Shown here piece by piece: positions 8,017-14,147 of a stretch of 40,350 nt of DNA. The notes below the pieces were generated by a model. That model had not been told where the DNA came from, ran no database searches, and saw nothing but the letters and a program-made list of their open reading frames with translations. This DNA is from an uncultured Candidatus Melainabacteria bacterium (GTDB lineage: Bacteria; Cyanobacteriota; Vampirovibrionia; Gastranaerophilales; Gastranaerophilaceae). The first letter of the stretch is position 1. Each line of letters starts with the position of its first letter. A program made the position numbers and the translations under genes. The stretch covers positions 1 to 40,350 of the forward strand of contig CAKNXK010000007.1 in the NCBI GenBank assembly GCA_932182025.1, in the 5' to 3' direction.

Positions 8017-9827
8017 TCTCCCTCTCCTATATAGATTTCATCAAGATTATACAGTAAACCGCTCAACGGTGTCGGGAAAACATTTTTGAATTTTTTACGG
8101 ATAGCTGTAATCCTTATCGGTGAATAAAGATAAATAATAGGTTTTTGATTATAAATAATTGTCTGATACCTGTCATAAAGCGGTTTTCGTTCTTCAAAAG
8201 TAAGCTTTAGAGCACCTTCTTCAAAGATTTCATCAAGCTCTTTTTCCCAATCTAAACGGTCATCAATATTCCAATCAGCAGGTCTTTGGTTAAACAAATG
8301 AAGTGGTCCTGAAGATTGCCAAACATTTTTGCCGTCATGAGGTTCAAGAGGAGAACCTGTTAAACCCATTATTGCCATATCCCAATCACGTGTATTTGTA
8401 AGTTTATTAACAAGGGAATTAAATTCTATCGGCTTGTAATTAACTTTCATTCCAAGCTCTTCAAGGTCTTGTTTTATCATAACCCCGATTGCTTCACGTT
8501 CAAGAGCACCTGCGTTTGTGTATAAATCAAATTCAACTCTATTTCCTTCTGAATCATATAATATACCGTCTTTCAACTTAAAGCCTGCTTTTACAAGACT
8601 TTCTCGTGCAACATTTTTGTCTGACGGATGCCCTTTAATATATTTATTCAAATATATAGAATTTAAGCTTTCAGCAGTAAACAACGGTTCTGCAACCCCT
8701 TGCGCAACATTCTGCACCATTGCTTTTCTATCAATAGCCCAATCTATTGCCGCTCTAAAATCACGATTTGAAAACCATTTATGCTTAGCAGGAGCAACTT
8801 TATCTTTACTTAGATTAATAATAAGAAACATTGTACCTGTATCTGGACCGAGATTATACATAACGTAATCTGAAGTTGGTTCTTTGAGCTTATAACGCGC
8901 TACGTTAGAACCGCGTATTCCAAGCACGTCAATCTCTTTAGCTTCAAATTTAAGTATTTCGTTATTTGTATCACCAACTATTAAATAAACAAATTTATCT
9001 AAATAAGGAAGTTTTTCGTCTTTCGTATTAATTTTATAGTAATCAGGATTACGCACAAAAACAACTCTTTGTGCTGCAACATACTCTTTTAGGCGAAACG
9101 CACCGTTAGTTACGATTTCTTTAGGATTTGTATTCGGACTCAAGAATGCGTTAAAAACAGATTCGCCTTTATCAGAATACGGTTTGAAATAGTGTTTAGG
9201 AACTATTTGGTAAGAAAGCATTCTCAAAAACGGCGCAAAAGGTTTTGAGGTAGTAAATCTTACGGTATAATCATCAATTTTTTCTAACTTTGGTAATTTA
9301 CCCCCAATCATCATCATATCACGGGTTGCAGTATTTCCGAGCCCTGCAAAAACGATTTCTTCATAAGTATATATTACGTCATCAGCAGTAATAGGTTTAC
9401 CGTCAGACCACTTAATCCCATGACGAAGATTAATAATATACTCATTACCGTCAATAGAAAAACTTTTTGCAAGCTGAGGAACAACCTCACCGGTTATCGG
9501 ATCTGTTGTCACAAGTCCGTCATACATCATGCCTGCCATTGAAGAAGATGTATTGTCTTTTGAGTTACAAGGATTAAAAGTTTTTGGTCCTTCTCCAATA
9601 GTAGAAACAACAAGTTCTCCGCCGAATACGCCAACAGGAGCCTGTGATTGAAGATAATCCACTCCATTTAATGTAACATTTTTATTCTTATCAGGATAAT
9701 TAATATTTTCAAGCTCTGTATTATGAACACTGCTTGGATAAGTTTCAGGAATATCTCTTCTTATACAAAACTTTGCACACAATCCCAATAATAAAAATAT
9801 AAAGCCCCAAATCAATATTTTTTTCAT
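8013..9827 (-). CDS. Peptide-type ABC transporter substrate-binding protein (SBP family 5)
   Basis: Exported binding protein of 604 aa for a peptide-class ABC importer. The N-terminus has a Lys-Lys start and a hydrophobic segment (4-20) with a Cys at its end; the LLGLC context is not a canonical lipobox, so lipid anchoring is uncertain. Family 5 features: FNPCNSKD, LAKSF then LRHGIKWSDGKPITADDVIYT, NPDYY, and the C-terminal YDRYQTIIYNQKPIIYLY segment. It starts the operon and overlaps the OppB-like gene by 4 nt. A -10 box lies 6 nt before the ATG with no Shine-Dalgarno, so the mRNA is probably leaderless. Confidence 0.92.
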   Translation of the reverse strand: MKKILIWGFIFLLLGLCAKFCIRRDIPETYPSSVHNTELENINYPDKNKNVTLNGVDYLQSQAPVGVFGGELVVSTIGEGPKTFNPCNSKDNTSSSMAGMMYDGLVTTDPITGEVVPQLAKSFSIDGNEYIINLRHGIKWSDGKPITADDVIYTYEEIVFAGLGNTATRDMMMIGGKLPKLEKIDDYTVRFTTSKPFAPFLRMLSYQIVPKHYFKPYSDKGESVFNAFLSPNTNPKEIVTNGAFRLKEYVAAQRVVFVRNPDYYKINTKDEKLPYLDKFVYLIVGDTNNEILKFEAKEIDVLGIRGSNVARYKLKEPTSDYVMYNLGPDTGTMFLIINLSKDKVAPAKHKWFSNRDFRAAIDWAIDRKAMVQNVAQGVAEPLFTAESLNSIYLNKYIKGHPSDKNVARESLVKAGFKLKDGILYDSEGNRVEFDLYTNAGALEREAIGVMIKQDLEELGMKVNYKPIEFNSLVNKLTNTRDWDMAIMGLTGSPLEPHDGKNVWQSSGPLHLFNQRPADWNIDDRLDWEKELDEIFEEGALKLTFEERKPLYDRYQTIIYNQKPIIYLYSPIRITAIRKKFKNVFPTPLSGLLYNLDEIYIGEGE

Positions 9828-9833
9828 AAGATA

Positions 9834-9842
9834 AGCATATCA
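9834..9842 (-). promoter_or_regulatory. Extended -10 promoter of the ABC importer operon
   Basis: On the minus strand TGA-TATGCT (hexamer at 9839-9834) ends 6 nt before the ATG of the binding-protein gene. The hexamer is less perfect than others in the window, but the TGN and the spacing are the same. Confidence 0.45.
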
Positions 9843-9890
9843 CAAGATTGAAAAAGGGTTAAGTAGACATTTGTTTAAGAAATATTACAA

Positions 9891-9942
9891 GAATTGTAAC
9901 AATTTATGTAAAGTTTGATCTTCAAGATTAATAATTTGGCAT
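9891..9942 (+). promoter_or_regulatory. Conserved upstream region of the short flagellin gene
   Basis: GAATTGTAACAATTT (9891-9905), then TGTAAAGTTTG, then ATTTGGCAT at 9934-9942. The same blocks at the same spacing occur at 40155-40206. TAAAGTTT (9909-9916) equals the sigma-28 -35 consensus, but no GCCG-type -10 follows. TTGGCA (9936-9941) could instead be a sigma-70 -35, with only a weak -10 near 9957. The promoter type is unresolved. Confidence 0.45.
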
Positions 9943-10007
9943 ATTTAAAATATATGGATAACAGAGAAGATATTTTAATAATTATGCCTAAAACCCTTGC
10001 CGCCGTA

Positions 10008-10018
10008 GGGGGGGGGGG
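10008..10018 (+). repeat. G11 homopolymer in the flagellin leader region
   Basis: Eleven consecutive G in an otherwise AT-rich intergenic region, between the conserved upstream blocks and the flagellin start. It is followed by AAAATCCGCTC; the G13 tract at 40314 is followed by the similar AAAACCCGCTC. Tracts of this length are prone to slippage. Confidence 0.85.
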
Positions 10019-10067
10019 TAAAATCCGCTCTACGCAAGAATTGTAGACTAATTTATTTTGTTAAAAA

Positions 10068-10183
10068 TATTATGGATTGCCACGAGAATCAAAGATTCTC
10101 TCGCAATGACTGCAAGCTTGTTAGTCACACCTACCAATGTGCCGTCATTGCGAGGAGCGTTAGCGACGCGGCAATCCATAATA
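10068..10183. repeat. MITE-like inverted-repeat element
   Basis: About 116 bp bounded by perfect 14-bp inverted repeats (TATTATGGATTGCC and its complement at 10170-10183). A second nested inverted repeat, TCGCAATGAC (10101-10110) and GTCATTGCGA (10144-10153), and a small palindrome at 10084-10100 lie inside. Repeats with CATTGCGAG and GGCAATCC ends are common dispersed palindromic elements in many bacteria. It carries no ORF and ends directly before the flagellin ribosome binding site. Mobility is inferred from structure only. Confidence 0.75.
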
Positions 10184-10199
10184 ACAAGAGGTGTTTATC

Positions 10200-11048
10200 A
10201 TGGTTAGCATAAACACCAATATTTCCTCTCTTATTGCTCAAAATTCGCTTAGAAATTCTACCTCTAAGCTTAATAATACTATTGAGCAAATGACTACAGG
10301 ATATAAAATCAACCACGCTAAAGACAATGCTGCCAATTATTCCATTGCAGTTGATATGTCAACCAAAATCGGAGCGTATGATGTTGCGGAAGAAAATTGC
10401 GCTATGGCTTTAGATTTGGTGAATACGGCTAATGAGGCATTAGATTTGATTGCTGATAAATATTTAAGAATTAGAGCTCTAAAAGAACAATTTGATAATG
10501 GTACCTATGATAACATCTCGCGCGAAACAATAGAAAATGAAGCTAAAGTTATATTTAAAGAAATACAGAGAATAGTTCTAAGTACAGAATATAACGGAAA
10601 AAAATTATTCGGAAATTGGGATCTTAATACCCCTGATGCAGACTATAAGGATAGCATATTTAACTTCCAAATTGGAATAGATCAAACAAATTTATCTCAG
10701 ATAACAATAACAACATCAAATCAAGAACTTGTAGCATGGACTATAATAAACGCTGCAGATATCACAACTCCTTTAAATGGGCTCGATATAGATTTCTGGG
10801 ATGAACTGCTAACATGTATTACCCAGAAACAAACCGAACTCGGCGCTGTACAAAACCGTCTTGAGTCAGCTTTGGAAGCTATCTGTACCCAACGCGAAAA
10901 CCTGATTTCAAGCCGTTCTACATTAAAAGATGCCGATATTGCAAAAGTTTCTTCCGAATATATTAAACAACAAATCTTACAGCAAGCCAGCGCTACTTTA
11001 TTAGCTACCGCAAATCAAAGTCCTTCTATTGCATTGCAATTAATTTAA
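10200..11048 (+). CDS. fliC: Flagellin, short form
   Basis: Filament subunit of the flagellum, 282 aa. The N-terminal D0/D1 helix begins SINTNISSLIAQNSLRNS, and there is TGYKINHAKDNAA where flagellins have TGxRInsakDDAAG. The C-terminus has the matching D1/D0 helices (DADIAKVSSEYIKQQILQQ) and ends near PSIALQLI. Only a short, variable central part is present, so surface domains D2/D3 are essentially absent. The ATG at 10200 is preceded by AAGAGG; an in-frame GTG at 10191 is rejected because it overlaps that site. A second, longer flagellin is at 22176. Its stop overlaps the convergent MFS gene by 4 nt. Confidence 0.93.
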   Translation: MVSINTNISSLIAQNSLRNSTSKLNNTIEQMTTGYKINHAKDNAANYSIAVDMSTKIGAYDVAEENCAMALDLVNTANEALDLIADKYLRIRALKEQFDNGTYDNISRETIENEAKVIFKEIQRIVLSTEYNGKKLFGNWDLNTPDADYKDSIFNFQIGIDQTNLSQITITTSNQELVAWTIINAADITTPLNGLDIDFWDELLTCITQKQTELGAVQNRLESALEAICTQRENLISSRSTLKDADIAKVSSEYIKQQILQQASATLLATANQSPSIALQLI

Positions 11049-12283
11049 TATTTGTTATTAAGTTTCGCTGCTTTGTACATTTCAAACATTGATAGCGATA
11101 AAAATACACCAAACAATAGTAAATAAGAATGATTGCCGTAAACAAGAACATTCCCTACTCTGGTCGGTTCGAATACATTCAGCAAGAAGCCTGTTGCTGT
11201 GCCTAAAAATCCAACCATCATAAAGAAGCAAAAGTTCATAATACTTACAGCCGTTGTTGAAACCATTTTGCGATTAGTCAAATGCAAAACAGGTACCAAT
11301 AAAGATGTTAAGCTCGCGTTTCCTGCTAAAACACAGAATATAACTGCAATATAAATTGTCCTTATATCAAGCCAAATTAAAATACAAATCGTAAGCAAGC
11401 AGAAAAATGTAACCACAGAAGCACCTTTCAAAAACATTACCCTATGGTTATGACAAAGCTTGCAAGCAGTAGCATTTATAATATTAGCTGCAGCTGCAAC
11501 AACAGCCATTATAGAAAGCACCATTGCCGCCTTAGTTGAAGTAAGCACACAAAAATCTTCCAAAAACTTTTTCCCGATAATTGTTTGGATAACATAGGAA
11601 ATCCCAAAATTACAGCAAGCAAAGCTGAAAAGGTTTCTATTATGACGTTTATGCAAAACCAGTCTGAAAGGAAGTGTTCTGATTTTTACATTTTTATTAA
11701 CCTTAGGTAAAGGAACTTGCGGTAAAATAACAGCAAAAATAATTATTGCAAGCACAACCACTCCTGCAACCGCAAGCAAAATTTCGCGCCAGTCAGCAAT
11801 TTTCATCATCATTACAAACGGAGCATTTGCAGCAATTCCTCCCATATATCCGATACAAAGCATTACAGAAATTGCCAAGCCAAAATTCTTATCGGAAAAA
11901 ATATTTTTGAGTTCTTTTATCAAGCTTAAATAAAATGTACTGCTCCCAAATCCGATTAATGCTCTTGATAAATACATAAGAGGTAAATTAGAGGTCAATG
12001 GAAATAATATACACCCCAGAGCAAGGATTAGCGAGCCTGCTAAAATAACTCTTAAACCTCCGAAACGGTCTACCAAAACACCAATAATCAACTGGTTGAA
12101 AGCATAAATATACATAAATATTGCGCCAAAAGCAGTTATATAAGGCGCTGTAACAGAAAGCTCCTGTTCCAATATATCAAATACTGCTCCGGGAATTGCT
12201 ATTCTCTGAAAATTTGCAATAAAATAAAACAATGCCCCGAGTAATATTAAACCAAAATGTAACAAAAAAGCTTTCTTCTTCAT
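11045..12283 (-). CDS. Major facilitator superfamily transporter
   Basis: Inner-membrane secondary transporter, 412 aa, with about 12 hydrophobic segments. The loop between helices 2 and 3 reads GVLVDRFGGLR, the MFS motif A (G-x-L-x-D-R-x-G), and helix 4 has SRALIGFGSS. Substrate cannot be inferred; the N-terminal half resembles nitrate/sugar-phosphate style MFS carriers only in general layout. The last helices are followed by a short cytoplasmic tail. A TTGACA promoter with its -10 ten nt from the ATG suggests a very short leader without a usable ribosome site. Confidence 0.87.
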   Translation of the reverse strand: MKKKAFLLHFGLILLGALFYFIANFQRIAIPGAVFDILEQELSVTAPYITAFGAIFMYIYAFNQLIIGVLVDRFGGLRVILAGSLILALGCILFPLTSNLPLMYLSRALIGFGSSTFYLSLIKELKNIFSDKNFGLAISVMLCIGYMGGIAANAPFVMMMKIADWREILLAVAGVVVLAIIIFAVILPQVPLPKVNKNVKIRTLPFRLVLHKRHNRNLFSFACCNFGISYVIQTIIGKKFLEDFCVLTSTKAAMVLSIMAVVAAAANIINATACKLCHNHRVMFLKGASVVTFFCLLTICILIWLDIRTIYIAVIFCVLAGNASLTSLLVPVLHLTNRKMVSTTAVSIMNFCFFMMVGFLGTATGFLLNVFEPTRVGNVLVYGNHSYLLLFGVFLSLSMFEMYKAAKLNNKY

Positions 12284-12293
12284 AACATGTAGT

Positions 12294-12322
12294 AAATTAC
12301 TCCTAATTTACGAACATGTCAA
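12294..12322 (-). promoter_or_regulatory. Sigma-70-type promoter of the MFS gene
   Basis: On the minus strand TTGACA (12322-12317), a 17-nt spacer, then TAATTT (12299-12294), 10 nt before the ATG. The -35 is perfect and the spacing optimal. Confidence 0.55.
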
Positions 12323-12398
12323 TATAAATTTAAGCAAAATTGCGTGATTATTTTTATATTTTTAGATAGTTATACTGTAATATAAATAAAAAGTAGAT

Positions 12399-12422
12399 TC
12401 TACGTGCGTAGCACAAAAAAAA
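12399..12422. repeat. 24-bp dispersed repeat with CTACGTGCGTAG palindrome, copy 1
   Basis: Identical over 24 bp to 23569-23592. It contains the palindrome CTACGTGCGTAG followed by CAC and an A8 run. On the minus strand that A-run is the U tract of a terminator, so the palindrome lies just beyond the predicted end of transcription. Confidence 0.8.
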
Positions 12423-12445
12423 GGAATCCTTTTGTAAGAATTCCT
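12415..12445 (-). terminator. Rho-independent terminator after the ribbon-helix-helix gene
   Basis: On the minus strand AGGAAT (12445-12440) pairs with ATTCCT (12427-12422), followed by a T8 run (12422-12415). It lies about 105 nt after the stop of the upstream small gene. Confidence 0.7.
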
Positions 12446-12551
12446 ACGGTTGTTTTTTACTTTCAATTGTTTTTCTCGTGTTTTTCTCTTTATACCCACC
12501 GCTATTAATATCCCGCGTGGTTTCTCCTCGTGTATACCTTATTTCCTCCCG

Positions 12552-12740
12552 CTAATCCAATAGCGCCTCAAGAATTCTGGCGTTTTTATCCGCCAATCCC
12601 GATTTACGAACTTGACTTCTTGTAATGTAGCTTCTTAACGCCTCACGGATTAATTCAGAACGTGATCTGCTTTCTAAATCTGCTACTTCATCAATTTTAC
12701 CTAAAAAACTTTCAGGCATTGAAATCAATACTCTTGCCAT
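12552..12740 (-). CDS. Ribbon-helix-helix (CopG/MetJ-type) DNA-binding protein
   Basis: 62 aa. A beta strand ARVLISMPES is followed by two helices with SRSELIREALRSYI, the standard ribbon-helix-helix fold used by antitoxins and small repressors. A good AAGGAG site precedes the ATG. No partner toxin gene is next to it: downstream is a terminator, upstream is an ATP-grasp gene on the same strand with its own stop 107 nt away. It could be an orphan antitoxin or a stand-alone regulator. About 105 nt of its 3' untranslated region precede the terminator. Confidence 0.8.
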   Translation of the reverse strand: MARVLISMPESFLGKIDEVADLESRSRSELIREALRSYITRSQVRKSGLADKNARILEALLD

Positions 12741-12846
12741 ATTGTACTCCTTTTATACTTCATATATTCTAATGTCATCTCGTATATATATAAAGTATTC
12801 ACATTTAAAATAATTGACTTTTTTGCTTTGAATTGTTAAGAAATTG

Positions 12847-14076
12847 TTACATTCTTATAACAGACCTGCAGATATCTTTTCTGTAATAAATACCGTTAAA
12901 GTCAATATTCGACGCTTCTTCATAAACTTTTTGTGCAGATTTTGTATTTGTACTAGCAATAGATGTTAAAACAATATTAGCGCCAAACGCAGCTTCGTAT
13001 TCTAAATAACGGTTTTTTACAACTGTTGGCGCAAAAGAAACCAGAGTTTCTTCGTCTAACAGCTCAAGACCGTTAATTATATTTTCTTTATTATCTTTAT
13101 TTTTGCAGGTTAGAACAATTGAGGTTGCAGAAATATCCTTTTGCGGGATAAATTCAAACTCGTCGCTAAAAGAACCTACTACACACGCTTCAAACAAACA
13201 ATATAAATCTGTGTCCAGACATTCTAAGACCGCAGCACAGTCAGCATCCTGCATAAAAGATTCATAACCTAATATTTGCAGAACTCCGTTCTCGGTTATA
13301 ATACCATTCACACCAAGAATACCGGTATAAGGATTTCCTTCGATTTCCAAATAATCCAGAGTCGGATAGATTACATTATCCATAAGAAAGTATTCGTGAT
13401 CTATTGATAGCTTATAATTCGGTGCACAAGCTCCCATTCCGCTTGTCAATTGACCGCCGTTACCTTCAAGAGAGTGTTTATATAATATTGAAGAACCTAT
13501 TGGAAGTGCTTTATAACCATCTGTTACGGTATAAAACACAAAAGGAGTTCCCCATACATAATCTTCTATTAAAACTTTTTGGGTTTGCTGAGCGAAAATT
13601 GAATCAACTATTGTTTTTGCTTCTTTAGAAGAGGTTAAAACTACTGCGCTTGATGGTTCATTCGTTTTTAATACAAAAGGATTTTTTAGGTTTTTTATAT
13701 AATCCATAACCATATTAGGCTTTTCAAAGATACCAAATTTTGGGGTTGGTATTCGAAGTTTATATAAAACTTTTTTCATCAAATTTTTATCATAAATCAA
13801 CTTTGAAGCAGCATTAGATGGTGCAAAAAATTTCTGGTTATTATTATTAAATAATTCAACAATACCTGAATTCAAAGCGACAGGAATTGTTAAATCAATC
13901 CCGTTTTCCATAACAAACTCTAAAATTTCAGAGTTTTCTCTCAAATCAACATTTGTTGCGAATTCTGAAATAGCAGGACTTCCCGGTGCAACATAAACTT
14001 CATTCTCTTCTGATAAAAATTTTGCTAAAGAATAAACCTTTGCAGTGTTACCAATAATTAATATTTTTTTACTCAT
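12847..14076 (-). CDS. PurD-like ATP-grasp protein with altered active site
   Basis: 409 aa, related throughout to phosphoribosylamine-glycine ligase (GAR synthetase), the second step of purine synthesis. Matching parts: N-terminal KKILIIGN, APSNAASKLIYDK, EDYVWGTPFVFYTVTDG (171-187), GGQLTSGMGACAP (207-219), YTGILGVNGIITENG (250-264). Divergent parts: the N-terminal GxGGREHAL loop is absent, and the VLEFNVRFGDPE segment that supplies metal ligands in PurD reads VLQILGYESFMQ here (265-276), losing the Glu and Asn. Probably a paralog with a changed or lost activity rather than the main PurD. Transcription appears leaderless. Confidence 0.75.
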   Translation of the reverse strand: MSKKILIIGNTAKVYSLAKFLSEENEVYVAPGSPAISEFATNVDLRENSEILEFVMENGIDLTIPVALNSGIVELFNNNNQKFFAPSNAASKLIYDKNLMKKVLYKLRIPTPKFGIFEKPNMVMDYIKNLKNPFVLKTNEPSSAVVLTSSKEAKTIVDSIFAQQTQKVLIEDYVWGTPFVFYTVTDGYKALPIGSSILYKHSLEGNGGQLTSGMGACAPNYKLSIDHEYFLMDNVIYPTLDYLEIEGNPYTGILGVNGIITENGVLQILGYESFMQDADCAAVLECLDTDLYCLFEACVVGSFSDEFEFIPQKDISATSIVLTCKNKDNKENIINGLELLDEETLVSFAPTVVKNRYLEYEAAFGANIVLTSIASTNTKSAQKVYEEASNIDFNGIYYRKDICRSVIRM

Positions 14077-14083
14077 ATGTTTT

Positions 14084-14092
14084 AGTATATCA
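14084..14092 (-). promoter_or_regulatory. Extended -10 promoter of the PurD-like gene (leaderless)
   Basis: On the minus strand TGA-TATACT (hexamer at 14089-14084) ends 7 nt before the ATG. It is divergent from the valS promoter, about 20 bp away. Confidence 0.6.
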
Positions 14093-14106
14093 CAATTAAT
14101 TATTTA

Positions 14107-14115
14107 TGTTAGAAT
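14107..14115 (+). promoter_or_regulatory. Extended -10 promoter of valS
   Basis: TGT-TAGAAT (hexamer 14110-14115), followed by a leader of about 25 nt carrying AGGAGAGG before the valS ATG. It shows that the same promoter form is also used with a normal ribosome binding site. Confidence 0.55.
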
Positions 14116-14147
14116 TTTATTATTAAGACAATTAGGAGAGGTAATTT

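Noticed and set aside
9936..9962. TTGGCA-type sequence as a sigma-54 promoter before the flagellin
   Set aside because: The GG and GC dinucleotides are not at the required 10-nt spacing either here or at 40200.
10008..10018. G tract as a sequencing or assembly artefact
   Set aside because: Cannot be excluded, but a second tract with the same 3' flank and the same upstream blocks makes a biological origin more likely.
12362..12499. 45-codon minus-strand ORF (GTG start) after the ribbon-helix-helix gene, a possible toxin
   Set aside because: It runs straight through a rho-independent terminator and the dispersed repeat, lacks a well-placed ribosome site, and its residues in that part only reflect the T-run.
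12552..12740. Toxin-antitoxin pair
   Set aside because: The ribbon-helix-helix protein has no adjacent small toxin gene on either side.
13404..13628. 74-codon plus-strand ORF inside the PurD-like gene
   Set aside because: Lies entirely antisense within a well-supported coding frame, with no promoter or ribosome site.
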